64,000 bases of DNA from Artocarpus heterophyllus (GCA_025403435.1 CM046345.1:11474235-11538234), one strand, 5' to 3'; counted from the stretch's first letter, positions 35,277 to 48,180 are shown. Program-made: numbers and translations. The notes: a model not told the origin generated them from the letters alone.

Positions 35277-35782
35277 ATTACTCTCTTAAACACTATAAAA
35301 ATAATTAAGCAGTAAAAATTACTAGCCTAAAATTTTGATAATTTTAAAAAATAGACCGAACTTCTATAAATTGATATTTACTTTTAAGTAAAATTTCAAA
35401 ATTTCCTCATCTTTTTCATCTCCCCTCAAAAACACCCTAACATACATTTTATCTCTCTGCTCCCCTTCTCTCCTCCTCTTCTGTCACCCAACTCCAGTGA
35501 CGACACTACTCCCACACAGCTCCATCGACCTTTCCCTTTATGACTCTGGCAGCGACAATTCTCCCCACGACTCCAACGACGAAGCTGCTCCCGCATGACT
35601 TCGGCGCCTACTCCCCATGCGACTTCGGTGACAATATGCGAACGCGACGGTAGGGGCTGCTTTCCTCTCTCTCCCAACTTTCTCTCTCCACGCCTTTCCC
35701 TATCACTTTCTCCTGTGGGTTATTGGAGATCTCAATCGCGCTCGATGACGACTGCTTCAAGTGCGATGTCTAGCCATTGATG
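35277..35782. other. Intergenic, CT-rich, no gene
   Basis: A CT-rich stretch (about 35440-35720) gives overlapping spurious frames on both strands. Nothing recognisable was seen. Confidence 0.5.
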
Positions 35783-38712
35783 TGTGACACCTGAACTTTT
35801 TTAGTACATTAAAAATGCAATAACCTAAGGATTATGTTAAGCAAAATATATGTCACAAGGATTATTGTTTAATCCAATTTTTATGATAATGTCCAAATAG
35901 CAAAAACAAGACTTTTAAGGGTAAAAATCATTCTATAGTCTTAAATAAAAAAGAAATGATATAGAAATAAGCTGAAAAGCCTAATTGTTACAAAATATAT
36001 TGCAACAAATGTTAAGACAAAAATAAAGTTTAAGAAAAATACTATAATACAATATGAAAAATTATACAATACTAGAATAATATAGTGTAAGAAAGTACAT
36101 TGATAAAGTTATATAGTATGAAAGTTACACTGTAAAGTAATATAGTGCAAAAATTAAACTATTTAAGATTAAGCAGTACATAAATTAGACTATTTAAAGT
36201 TAAAGCAGTATAGGAATAATACTGTTCGAATGACATGAATGAGTAAGAAATGTTGTGTAAGGTTGTAACAGTATAGAGAATATACAACAGTATAAGAAAA
36301 ATATTGTTAGTATAAATATGGACTGTATAAAATTAAGCAGTATAGGAATTACATTAAATGGTGTATGTAAATAAGAATGGGAGGTTATGGGACCTTATGA
36401 ATTGTATAGAAAAGAATACCAATAGTATAGAAAAAATATTATCAGTATAAATTTAAACTGTGTAAGAAGTCTTTATGGGACCCACCATAGGACACCAAAA
36501 TGAATGAAAATTTACCACCGAATCCCTTTGGGTAGCCCAATTACATCTGGCCAAGTTAAGGCATGGCAAGTGATGACTAATATGATGAGTCATCAATTTG
36601 GTGTGAAAATTACCAAAATATCCCTTGAGGTGGCCAAATCAAATAATGCCAAGTTAAGTTTTTTTTTTTTTTTGTCAAAAATGATGATAAGTGATGATGA
36701 TGATGGTGAATCATCAAAGTTTATCAAAAAAAAAAAATCAAGTTTTGTTCACTTGTTAAAGGAACCAAAAATGTTCCATTTTTCCTCCTCCAAAAATCGT
36801 CCCCCTAAGGCAATTCCCTATCAAGATTTTGATGAATCCAAGCCTTCAAGTTATGATTTGAAGTTAAAGCAAATGCAAGAAGGAAGAACAAGAAAGTTTT
36901 AAGGTAAAGTTCAAGTTTTTCTTAGAGATTTTGAAATTTCTCTTGAACTTTGGATGGGGTTTTTATGTGGTTTTTGTCATGGTTTTTGTGGAGAGGGCAT
37001 AACAAAGTTTTGAGCTTGGCAAAAAAGGTTCAAAAGGCTTGGTAAAGTTTATGTAAATTTCTAAAGTTTATGCTTGAAGGTTTATGTTATAATTATGTAT
37101 GCCAAGTGTTTGATGAAATGTTTTGAGCTATGGCATGTAAATGGATATTGTGGCATGATTATTTCATGTTTTATATTGATGGTGATGATGAAAGAAGGAA
37201 AAAAAGTAAGGGTTTGTGGTTAAAAATAAGAAATTGTTAAACTTTGTAAAGTTTAACTAGTTTCAAAGGAATGGAGTTTTGAGGGCCTTAGAGGCTAAAT
37301 TATGTTCTAAGTAAGGAATGGAATCTGCCAACACAGTGAGGGAAATAGCTTTTGTGAACAAAATTTTGTAAAATTTCAAAAAAACTAAATTGCAAAGTTT
37401 TGCAAAAGTTTCATAGATTTAAAAATTAGCCAAAAAGTCCATCTTAATGCTAGATGTTGAGGGTCGGTGCCACTGTCTTGGAGCCTTACTCTAGGTAGTC
37501 GGCCAATAAGCTTGGTAAAGCTAGGGGCAACTAACAACTGATCCCAATGAGCATGGATCGCTTGTCCAAGGTGCTTTTCAGGGTCCCTGGGGCCGCACCA
37601 CAACTGGTCTTGTCCTCGGTTCAGGCACCAGCTTAGGTCAGATTCTTTTCAATTGTAAGTGGGCTGCTACTGTAATGGCCAAGGGAAATGCATTAATAAA
37701 ATCTAATATTTAATTAGATTTAATTAAAAAATTTATCCTTGTAAATCAGATTTTTGTAAAAATTACGATAACATATAATAAACAATATTGATTGGAAATT
37801 GCACTGTGAACGTGATGCAATGTTGGATATTATTAATACAGATTTTATGAGTTTAAATACTCAAGAATTTGTGAATAATATCCACAAAATGAATTTTATA
37901 TCACAATTAATTGTCAAATTGTGATATAAACAGATAGGTAGTTAAGGTATACATACAATATAGAGTTCACTAAAAGCCTAGATCAATGTAAAAAAGGGGG
38001 TCAAAGCAGTACAGAAATACTGCTAAGTAAAAATGCAAATATGGGAAAGGTTATGTTTGGCCTCCAAAAATACACCAAAGGCAAGTAAAATATTTTATAC
38101 AGTCTAAGGATATGTTTTGCACTGATTTACCATTACAGTATAAGAAAAATACTGTTTAGTGAAAAATTACACAATGTAAATTTTTGGAGCCCATCAAGTG
38201 GACACCCATTAGAGTTTCATTGGGCCACATGCCATGAGAGGTGGCCCAATCACATTATGCCACATTAGGTAGACTCATGGATTACTTAGTGAGTCACCCC
38301 ATTGGATAAGCATGCATTAAATATGATTTTAGCCAAAAAAAATTTTCATTTTCTTCTTCCTCTAGCCCACAGCAGCCATTGAAGAGCTCTCTCAAAAATT
38401 TTCTCAAATCCAACTCTATGCAAAATTAGCCCCAATCAAGTTCAAGAAGCAAAATTCAAGAAATTTTATCAAGTTTTAAGGTAAAAACCTAAACTTTTTC
38501 AAGATTTTTTTTTTATGGTTTTTCTTGGGTTAAGGAAGGAAAGTTAATTCAAGGTGTTTTTGCATGAAAATGATGTCTAGGAAGGAGTTTCAAAGGAGCC
38601 TTGGAAGGTTAAATGCACAAAGTGTTATTTGGGTAAGTTTTATTTTCTTAAATTTAAAGTTTAGTGACTTTTGTTTTGATTTTTGTTATCTCAAAAAGCA
38701 TGTGGGGTGTTA
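35783..38712 (+). repeat. Nest of related gypsy-type LTR fragments
   Basis: A left end TGTGACACCTGAAC is seen at 35783. Downstream 35850-36020 is homologous to 63770-63985 at the window end, showing a dispersed LTR. A second LTR-like stretch (from about 37672, TGTAATGGCC) repeats words of the first, such as AAGTTTTAAGGTAAA and CAGTATAAGAAAAATACTG. A GC-richer block at about 37450-37620 matches the style of the block at 40310-40450. Boundaries and target duplications could not be fixed. Short hairpins of type CAGTAT...ATACTG recur between 36040 and 36470. No gene. Confidence 0.6.
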
Positions 38713-41114
38713 TGTGACACCCGTTATTCTTCTAATGGTATTAAGGTAATTAGATTAATTACCTAGTATATATATAAAAAAAAAATCAGAAAATCTCTCA
38801 TAATTCGAAACTCTCTCTCTCTCTACTTTCTCTCTCTAAAAAATTCTCTCTCTCTCTCCTCAAAGATCGTTTGAGATTTCGGCATCCGTTTTCGACACCT
38901 CCCGCACCAATGGAAAGCTCTCGATGAGCTGAGTCCAACGAGGTGCCGCGCCGCCCAAAACGCCGCCGGAGGAGACCACACGCGCCGCCCAAAGTGGCGG
39001 CAAAACCCATTTCTTTCCGACGAGATATCTTCGCCGTCCGACGTCCGATCGACGTGATTCTTGTTCCTACACGACCACCGTGATGAGAGGAACAAAACCC
39101 ACCCTTGGTGGCAGCTCAACAACCGCCGGATTGCTCCGCCCGCCTATTGCCGCCGTGCACCGCCGCCCCCATGGTGGAACTCCGCCTTGCCGGAGGAGGT
39201 GACTGACACCACCCCTCCCAATGAGTTTAGAGGATCAAGGAGAGTAAAACCCCTCGATCAATTGCACGGAAGGAGCCGGTTTCGCCGGAGAACGGCCAAC
39301 GCCGCCGTCAACCGCCGCGGGAGCCTCCGTTTTGGCTCTTCCCAGCCACGTTTCTTCAAATTGGATGAGGGGAAATGCTCATAGGAGGATGGGTAGCAAA
39401 AGCCCTCAGCCAATTTCAGGTTTCCATCGTCGGAGAATCAAGATCGGAGCTCATCCATTTCTACCGACGTTGTACTTCACGACCCGCTATGTTAGAGGCA
39501 GAATTGGGTGAAATTGACCCCGCCATTGGACTCAGAAGGGTCGATTTAGGGGGGGTAGGCCCGAGCCCAGCTGCCAACGGACCCCGATTGACGCCGGTCA
39601 ACGACGGTCAAAGTCGGTCAACGCCGGTCAACGGTGGTCAACGCCGGTCAACGGCCAATCAAAGGCTAAATTGGAATTTTGTGATCCGGACCTCCGATCG
39701 AAGATCCGAGACCGCCTCCTGACTCGTTTCGATGCTCTGGATGCAATGGTGACCTCCGTTTGAGCAAATTTCACTCTGATGAAAATCATCCGGTACCGAA
39801 TGCACGCAAATCGAGGCGATTCAAACAGCAGTATCGGAGTCCAAAATGACATTTTCAAGAATGTATGATCTCCAGAAAGCATTCCTAGCCATTCATAGTC
39901 GCTCGAGGAGCACTACAGAGGATGCTTCGTAGATACAGCGAGATACAACTGGATCTGTTTTGCTTGGAGTTCAAGATCAAGGGAGTATGGAGCTAACGTT
40001 AATTGATTCCAGGATTAAGAGACTGTTGATAAGCTTGAAAGGTAGGGATTCTCTTACTCATCTTTTGTGAGGTTTTTATAGAATTAAAATTGATTGTTTT
40101 GCCGCAATATATATATATATATGTTGAACTGATATTATATGTGTATCACATATGAAACTATGACATGGACTCGTCTTGTATTGTACGGCGAGGAACATAA
40201 TGAATTGACACATGTTATAAATTGAGAAGCATGGTTAGGAAAATTAACTCTATTAATAATGATTTAATATAGAGAAATTGTGAGACATGAAAAGGGCGAC
40301 GGTTACGTCCTTGGGCATGAATACCCTAAAAGGTAAAATAGGGGGAAGGTGATGACGCTTCCTTGGGTTGAAAGTCCCAGAACACACTGTACAGGAATTG
40401 ATTTGGTGAGGACTCGGGGCTTGATGTCCCCTCACCGGAACACCCTTGGAATGTTTATAGGGTGATCAAGTGCGCCCATTTGGGTCTCGATGAGTTGAGT
40501 GATACTCAATTTAACATGGATACCTAGGAACAATGATGATTGGTAATATTTGTATAAATGTGTAATTATGACACTTGGTAATGATTAACTACGGTATCCA
40601 TAAGATGTGATCATAATAAACCTCATAATCTGGAATATGATGTGACTTACTGACCATGCAGATTTTAATGTGGTAATGATAAAAACCTAAAGGTGAGTAA
40701 TGGCTTTCTCTACTGAGCATAGTGTTGCTCATACCCTTATATTTTTATCTTTTCAGGACTCACTAAGTGTGAGGTGGCTACGAGAAATATAGTTGAGGAA
40801 GTGATGTAACTATATTACATTGGGACTGCTTCAATCGTTGAGAATGTTCTTCATGATAATGTAAGCATCAATTGTTACTTTCTGTGACTGTATTATAATG
40901 TGTTGAGGGTTAAAATGATGATGACAACAGTTTATATTATTAAATTTAAGGTGCTACATTAAAACTGTGGTTTATTTGTCGTTTATATTTTTATTTTTGA
41001 GTTGAGAGTTTTCATTTAAGTCCCGGGCAAATTTTATTTTTAAGGTTTTACTTTTATTATTTATTTTTATTTTATCTCATTAAAAACTGTTAACCCCCAT
41101 ATAGGGGCGTTACA
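38713..41114 (+). mobile_element. Solo LTR of a gypsy-type element, forward orientation
   Basis: Starts TGTGACACCCGTT and ends ATAGGGGCGTTACA, with the same 4 bases GTTA on both sides (38709-38712 and 41115-41118). It is 2,402 bp with no coding domains. The GC-rich, CT-repeat-containing 5' part (38810-39720) may be transcribed leader or promoter sequence. It sits within other LTR debris, so it inserted later than that debris. Confidence 0.7.
39596..39651 (+). promoter_or_regulatory. Six W-box cores at exact 10-bp spacing
   Basis: GGTCAA begins at 39596, 39606, 39616, 39626, 39636 and 39646. Each is the complement of the W-box core TTGACC. The unit is a decamer of type ACGCCGGTCA. Exact 10-bp spacing would place all sites on nearly the same face of the helix. 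WRKY binding is inferred. Confidence 0.6.
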
Positions 41115-43010
41115 GTTAAGAAAATTTTTAGTTAAATTCCATAGAAAAATGATTTATGGTATGTTGATGTTGTGAAATTTAGGGTTGAATGTTGAAAATG
41201 TTAGTTTTTGCAAAACAAGTTATATTTGAAATTTTAATGTTAGTTTTTCAAAAATAGTGATTGGTGATGAAAATGACCTAGGCAAAGATTGAATTTGCCT
41301 ATACAATGACTGGAAGACAGTTTTGAAATAGATTTTTACAAAAATACCCCAAGGACTAAATTTTAAGAAAAAGTTTTCCCTCGGTAGATTTGAAAAATGC
41401 CCAAAAATACCCATGTGCAATTAGAATTTTAAAAAAGTTAAAATATAAAAGTTGTAGATCTCGATAAAACTGCTGGACAATACAAACAGTTCGTCTAAAA
41501 TCTCAACCAGTTGTGAGATTTTAATTTTACAAGAATTTGTTAAAATTAAAAAAAAAATTAAAGGGCAAAAATGTCATTTTTCTAAAGGATTTTAAATATG
41601 ATACTTTGAGCAAAAATGTTTCTCATGAAAAATAAAAACTTATGGTTTAAAAAGATTAATTTCAGTCCCAGGGGTGAAATCGTCAAAATTTTCAAATAAG
41701 GGCAAAATTGTAAAGTTTTACTAAATAGGGTATAGATGTAAAATAAGGAGACCTGACACCCCAGGATATTATTCTAAGGTTGATACGTGGTTATTTTTGC
41801 TAGAATAACAAAGTCCAGCTTGAGAAGTTAGTAGGTCCACTAGGACAAAATCGTCATTTTGCCCGAGTAACATGAATTGCTCCGAAATGTTTCAAAAGGG
41901 AAAAGGAATGATTAGAAAGATTTTCACTCTTCATTAGAGATGATAGGGTAGAATAAGATAAGAATAAAAAATCCAATGATTTTTGGAGTTGTATACAGTT
42001 ATGCAACTCGAGTTATTAATTAACGATCATTTTGTAATGATACATAGAACCTTGAAGAAGTAGTGAACATTTGGCTAATAGCTTTGTAATTGGCCAACAA
42101 AATCCTAGAAGTCTAGGAGAGAGGGAATTGAAGTTAAAGTGTACGGAAACCTAAACCAAGTAAGTACCCATCCTACCTATAGTATGGAATTGTAGGTATA
42201 GAATGTGAAATATGTATATGTGTACCTATGTGTATATCAAGGTGTATACCTATGTGTTTGCTATAATACGAATACCTATAAATATATTAATGTGTACATG
42301 TGAGAATACAATTAAATACCTGTGTGTATATTATATCATGTACATGTGTGTATATAAAGTATCTACCTATGTGTATTATGTCGTACAAGAGTATTTATGT
42401 TTTGTGTATAACATGTGATTATCACGTCATGCATGGTATGACAACCATAATAATTAGACTGGTAAATATATCACCAAAAATTAAAAAAAGTGTCATACCG
42501 ACTCCTAACTCAAGAAAAATTTTAGGATATAGTACGGTCATAGTGTCACATAGACATATGTGCGCAATGGTACGAACACTCGGGCCCTAGTAAGAGGTAA
42601 GATATGAAAAGGATGAAGAATGTTCATAAGAAAGCATAACTGGATCATGCATTTTATTGAATGTGCATGTGGGCTGTATTGGAACTTACTAGGCGTAAGC
42701 TCATTAAATGTTTCATACCGTAGGTATTCCGACAAGAAGGTCAGAATAATTTCATAATTGAGCTGGCAGAGGGATGAGTAAGGTGCAGAATGCGAATGGA
42801 TACCGGCGTAGTCTTGTTTCTACTGTAACATATTTTATGTTATTTTAAAATGTAATGTTTAGCAAACAGTATTGTAAAAGAAAGGTTGTTTACGTAAATA
42901 TATGTATATGTTTGTGCTTCGAAAGTTGTTAAACCAGTATATGTAAAATATTTATATAAAAAAAAATTCCTAAGTTTCTCTGAAACTCCCCTAAAGGGCT
43001 ATTGTTCACA
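41115..43010 (+). repeat. LTR-like debris (right part of the disrupted element)
   Basis: AT-rich sequence without genes. Words typical of the 3' part of these LTRs occur (TTACTAGGCGTAAGCTCATT, about 42688). A terminal CCCCTAAAGGGCTATTGTTCA is seen at about 42988-43008, resembling the 3' end of the LTR at 38713-41114. A low-complexity run of CCTATGTGTATAT words lies at 42205-42415. Confidence 0.4.
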
Positions 43011-44394
43011 AATCACGAATGGTAGTTCTAGGTATTTCTCAATTGATTGGAAGGAAAGTCATCGGAGAAGAGCTGTACGTTGTGCGCCCACACGCACTTC
43101 GATCGTGGATAGAAAATAGCAAAGAAGACTAGTTGGTTAAAGCCTCATGGAATGCCTTTCTCTTCATCGATTGCAAGAGCTCTTCAGCAAATGAGGTTAC
43201 TAAAATCTGGTTAATTTATGCATATTGTGTGTCAAACTTGTGTTTTAAAAAATACTCTTATATTAAAATTTGTAAATTTTCGCTGCATTCTATTTTTCCA
43301 ACAGCTATAGGTTTTCTCAACTTGGAAAATTAATTTTTAGATCAGAAGCATCTTTTTCATTCAATTAACTAATAAATAGTTGTTGACTTTTAAATGGCCT
43401 GTTAATTAATTTAAATTTCCCTTTTAAAATGGCCTAAAACCCTCAATCTCCCTTCTTTTTGTTATTATCATTTTAACAAAAGTAATAATTTTTTTCTTTT
43501 TCGGTTATTTACCTTTATACCTTATATTTTAGGTTTATTCAAACATTATACATTCGGTTTTTTATCTCATCGAACATATACTTCAATCTTCATATTTGAA
43601 TTAACAAATTTATATAGTGTTTGGCAACATCAATTCTAAGGAAAACTTTTAGTTGCTACAATGTAAAGTTCTCACATGCTATAATTATCAGGAAAAAAAA
43701 TGAGCTACAATATAAAACATTTACATGCTACAATTTTCAGTTCAAAAATTTTAGTTTTAATCACACTTCTGAACCATCCTATTATATCTTTTTCTCATCA
43801 ATCTTCGATTTTGATCTAAAAAATTAGCTAAAATATCCTTAAACTTATAAAATAAGAGAGCTTTGAGAACTTAAAAAAACTTTATACTAATGTTTTAGAC
43901 TTCAAAAATATAAATAATACCCTAAAAATGCATGTTTGTGTGCTTTAGTTTTTGTTTTTGTTTGCTTTTTTAAGTTTTTCTTTCTTTTTTTTTTTTTCTT
44001 TTGCATAAGGATAATTTGGTTATCTTAAAGGTCAAAATAGAGGTGAACAAAAAATTCGAGAATCCGATTTAACCCAACCAACGAAATCTAAAATAATCTG
44101 ATTCCGATGAATTAGAATAAGAATTTGATTAACTCATACAATTCAATTTTTCATAACCCGAGATAACTCGAACCTGTCCAATATAATATATATATAATAT
44201 TTCTTTTATATATTGTAATTTTAATATAATCTTATACTTAAAAAAATAAACCTTTGTAGTTTATACGTACTTCTTTGGTTTTAGACTTCTTTCTAGTTTC
44301 TAATATCCACTATACAATCCTTAAAAAAAGACTTCCATTTGACCACTTTCCATAACACATCTCGTTTGTTCACAAGTCACAATCCTACCTATCT
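43011..44394. other. AT-rich, no supported gene
   Basis: Contains a diverged copy (about 43500-43610) of the repeat described at 27550-28200. No coding signal was seen. Confidence 0.5.
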
Positions 44395-44410
44395 TTTTCT
44401 TGGAAAAATA

Positions 44411-44674
44411 TCAAGATCCACCCAACTTGTTGAACAATTTATCGATACGTGGTAAAGGATATTTGTTCTTGATGGTCAATAGGTTGAGCTGGTGATAATC
44501 GACATAAAGTCTTAATGACCCATCATGCTTCTTCATGAAAAGCACTAGAGCTCCCCAAGGTGATGTGCTTGGATGAATAAACTCCTTTTCCACCAACTCA
44601 TCCAATTGGAGCAACCTTAAGAAGTTGAATGACCTTAAGAAGTTGAACAGCCCCAACTGACAAAACAGCCTCAA
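44411..44674 (-). pseudogene. Ty3/gypsy reverse transcriptase fragment
   Basis: An open frame reads [55 protein letters not shown]. This is the N-terminal block of gypsy RT (fingers, with the SPW, KK.DGS, DYR.LN and K.KYPLPRID signatures, here DYHQLN). The catalytic YxDD part is missing. It is an isolated fragment in opposite orientation to the gag and protease remnants that follow. Confidence 0.85.
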
Positions 44675-44778
44675 CCAGCTACTCTAGAAATGAACAATTT
44701 CGAACAAATCCTTTGAGCTCTCCAAAACATACAAAGACCTGTAGAGGCTTGAGATCCTGAATAACACCACTTGACCTT

Positions 44779-45360
44779 ATTAAAAGAATTTATGAAGCAA
44801 ACCCTTATGTGTTTACAGTGGAGCCTAACCTAGGGATGGCTGAACAATGCTTAAAAGCTGTCAAGAAGAAACTAGAGACTCTAAGGATTCTGCAAGAATA
44901 CTAGGTTGACTTTGCTACATATGTATTTAAAGGAAAAGCTGAAGAGTGGTAGAACTTTTAGAAGGATGATTCTGATGTGCCAAATCATACTTGAGATTAG
45001 TTGGAGACGATATTTCACAATTCCTATGTTCCCTAGAGTCATTGACAAGCAATAATATAAGAATTTGAAATTTTGGTACAGGGTGATATGATAGTGGCTG
45101 AACATTAGGCTCAATTTATAAAATTGTCTTGATGTAACCCTGATGCTATGACAAATGCCTTAGCTAGATGTGAAAAATTTTGAAATAATTTAAGGCTGAA
45201 GATCAGATAGATGATAGTGCAACCCCTTCAATTGAGTTTCTTAAGCTAGTAGCCACTGGTCAACATACAAAGTCAGAGTTGAATAATTCTCATAGGGAAT
45301 ATAAAGGACCTGATGGGTGCTAGATGAAGATGAATAAGAAAGAAAAGTCCCAAGAACAGG
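44779..45360 (+). pseudogene. Decayed gypsy-type gag fragment
   Basis: Reads RIYEANPYVFTVEPNLGMAEQCL, then an LETL...VDFATYVFKGKAEEW block, the usual plant gypsy gag core, with several in-frame stops. The frame is lost after about 45180. It is followed by an unrelated antisense ORF and then by a protease remnant, suggesting later insertion or rearrangement. Confidence 0.7.
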
Positions 45361-45362
45361 CT

Positions 45363-45803
45363 TCACAAAATAGTGGTTCGAGAGAGCATTGGCAATCGGT
45401 CCTCGGGTAGTAGATATTTTTCAACCGTATGCTTGTCATAATTGTCGATAGGTGGCGCATCTGAGACTAAACTACCCCAATTGCCCAGCACGATCATCTT
45501 TTGCTCTAGATAGGCCCCAAAATAGCCAATTTGGCTCTGCTCTGTGGGGAGGAAATCAAAATCGAGTAGCATCACAGCATAGTTCACTAGCTTCACATGC
45601 TTCTGTAACCTAACCTTGTGGGTTTCAGCTTCAATATAATTATCAATAGCGGCCACAGGGCTTGGGTTTTCAACAAAGTCAGAATTTTCAACCAACTCTA
45701 TAGGTTTCTGCAAATTAAAGGCCTTATTTCCCCAGAAGAAACAATAATGCAAGTAGTAACAAAGGAAACCATGGAAAAGGAAACAATGGAAAAAGGAAAG
45801 CAA
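45363..45803 (-). CDS. Unidentified ORF, possibly a captured exon
   Basis: A 146-codon open frame antisense to the surrounding gag/protease remnants. The protein-like part is about residues 35-146 (KPIELVENSDFVENP to LSRTTIL), with balanced composition and no low complexity. On its own strand TTTAATTTGCAG precedes the AAACCTATAGAG that opens this part, a good 3' splice-acceptor pattern. The upstream 34 residues look like intron read-through (FFHCFLFHGFLCYYLHYCFF). No family was recognised. It could be an exon fragment of a host gene or an unusual retroelement domain. Expression is not supported by anything visible. Confidence 0.35.
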   Translation of the reverse strand: MLSFFHCFLFHGFLCYYLHYCFFWGNKAFNLQKPIELVENSDFVENPSPVAAIDNYIEAETHKVRLQKHVKLVNYAVMLLDFDFLPTEQSQIGYFGAYLEQKMIVLGNWGSLVSDAPPIDNYDKHTVEKYLLPEDRLPMLSRTTIL

Positions 45804-45834
45804 CAGCTCAAGCTTATGTTATTATAGCCACTAT

Positions 45835-46215
45835 CGAACAATCAAAGTAAGTTGACAATTCTATGGTAGATGGCATAATTCACGTCCCCCATTCATGGGC
45901 TCATGTGTTATTTGATACTGGTGCCACCTATTTATTTATATCCATATTGTTTGCTTAAATATTATAATTAGAGATTGAAACTTGTAATTCCCCTTTAGCT
46001 CTTAGTACCCCGACGGGCGGTATAGCTGAGGTTTTCATGATTTGTAGATCCATTTGTATAGTCATAGGAGAATATACACTTCAGCCAACTTGTGTGTGAT
46101 AACCATGAGTGAGTTTAATGTAATCCTAGATATGGATTGCTTAGTCAAATATCATGCTATAGTCGATCACCACCAGAAACATGTCACCCTAATTTTAAAT
46201 GGTGTTAAATATGTT
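45835..46215 (+). pseudogene. Retroviral-type aspartic protease remnant (gypsy pol)
   Basis: Reads VPHSWAHVLFDTGATYLFIS, in which DTGA is the catalytic motif. It continues through PTGG..EVF, VIGE and VDHHQKHVTLIL, the usual order of the plant gypsy RVP_2 protease, with several stops. It belongs with the gag remnant at 44779-45360. Confidence 0.75.
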
Positions 46216-48180
46216 AAATTTAATTAATTAGTGTGCCTAAAATTTGAATAAGTGTTATTAGCATTTTTTTAAAATTATATTGCATTATTTTGATATTCAA
46301 AGCCTTTGTAAAATTCTAGTCATAACAATTTAAAATTTTAATTTTAGGCAGTTTTTGGCCAAATTATTGTTTTGTCCATACTTGCCCTTTAATTACCAAC
46401 ATGCCTTTGAAATCATTCTTCATTTTGGAGTTCTTTCATGTATGAGCAAATCTCCTAAAGCCCACACATTCAAAAATCAATAAAATACTCAAAAACTCTC
46501 ATCTAACAAGTTCATATGGTATGTTCCTCACTAAAACCCATTTTCCCATTTAAAAAAAAAAAGCTGTCATATTAGATAAAGCATCTAAAATCACTTTCTC
46601 TCCTTCTACCTCCCAACGCTCTCTTTCTTCCTCTCTTTTTTGTCTCATTCCCTCTTTCTTAAAAAAAATTACAGAACCAATCTTGAAGTTTCAGTAGAAA
46701 CGAATCTCCAACACTATCTAAGTGGAAGCCGAGGTAAAAATTTCAAAAACAAATCTACTTATATTAGTTTTTCCTCCTCAAAATTCCTCTTACTCTTCTT
46801 TTTTCATTTTCAGACCAAAGTGAGAAATAGTGAAAATGGTGAACTTGGTTTGTGTTCTTTGTATTTTTAACTTAGATTTCGACATGCATGTTTGAATCTG
46901 TGATTAAGCAAGTGTTTTTCTTTGGAATCTTGATGACAAAATTTAAGCAAACCCATGTTTTACAAAACCAGTCGAGTTCAAGATTGAGTTTGATGTTCGT
47001 GAAGTTTTGAGTTGTTGTATGATATGTGTGTTGTATGACTTGTCCCGCTATTAGTCTTGTTATATTATTTGTAATTAAACTGCGTATAATTCTTACTGGA
47101 CTCTAAGCACAAGTGTAGTGGTGATTGTTGTTTCAGTTTATTGTCGATGAGATATCGATTTGGCATATTAAATAGTCTATTTAAATTCTTAATTATTTAT
47201 TTATTTTTTCTTGAATCACGGCCCCCGTTCTCAGGTCGTGACAAAAACTATGTAGCATGTTGGTTATGGTTAATATCTATTGACTAAAAAGATAATTTTT
47301 TCTTAGTTTGACAATTTTTTCTTAGTTTTTATTATGGTTTGTTTATTAATTTATGGCTTATGTATTTAAGATTGTTTTGCAAACTTTTACCTAATTGTGT
47401 TGGTTTATGACTTTTGGATAACATTAGAACTTTATAAGACAATCAACATATGATGAATTTTGGTTTTTTCTTCATATATTTCTTATTTGATAAATTGCTA
47501 GTTTGATTTTTTCTTTTTTATAATGTCTAATCTGATCAACCCACCCAATCCACCCAAATTTTCATTAGGTTGGTTATTTTTTAAATTTGAGTTTATTAGG
47601 TAAATTAAATTTAAAATCAATCCATCAGAACTTTAATTAGATGGGTTGAAAAATCTTCAAAACCCATCCAACCCACCCAATCTTCCTTTCTCTCTCTTTT
47701 TTTAAGGATGGAAATAATAAGTTACTTCTTTCATAATTTATAACTTTTTTTTTGGTAAATAGTAAGGGTTTGTACTTTTTTTGGTAAATAATGAGGGTTT
47801 ATATGCTCTTATTAAATACAAGGTCAGCAGTTAGTTGTTATCAAGATTTAAACTCTAGATTGATACGTTCTTGATGATTTGATTAAAAAATAAGAGAAAA
47901 CTGCACAAATGCCCTTAAAACTGCCTTTTTATTGTTTATTTTCTTTTTAATTTGACATTTTTGTCGCTAGTTCAAAAATCAAATAAAAACCCTAGTCTGA
48001 TATTTCTGTTATTCCTCTCTCTTCTTTGTTTACGACTCTCTCTATATCCTCTTTTAATTTTTTTCTCTCCTTTCTCTGCCCCCCCTCTCTCCTGTCTTTC
48101 TTCGCCATCTCTCCTTTCTTCCCATCGATCGATCTCGATCTTTGTAAGTCTCTGATTGCAAGATCGCCATTGCTGATGAG
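46216..48180. other. AT-rich, no supported gene
   Basis: CT-rich leader-like stretches occur at about 46560-46660 and 48010-48140. A GGTCGTGACA terminus at about 47234-47243 resembles the end of a gypsy LTR, but no matching start or target duplication was found. Confidence 0.4.

Noticed and set aside
44411..46215. Integrated plant pararetrovirus
   Set aside because: RT, gag and protease motifs fit Ty3/gypsy. No movement-protein or coat-like block was seen, and orientation is mixed.
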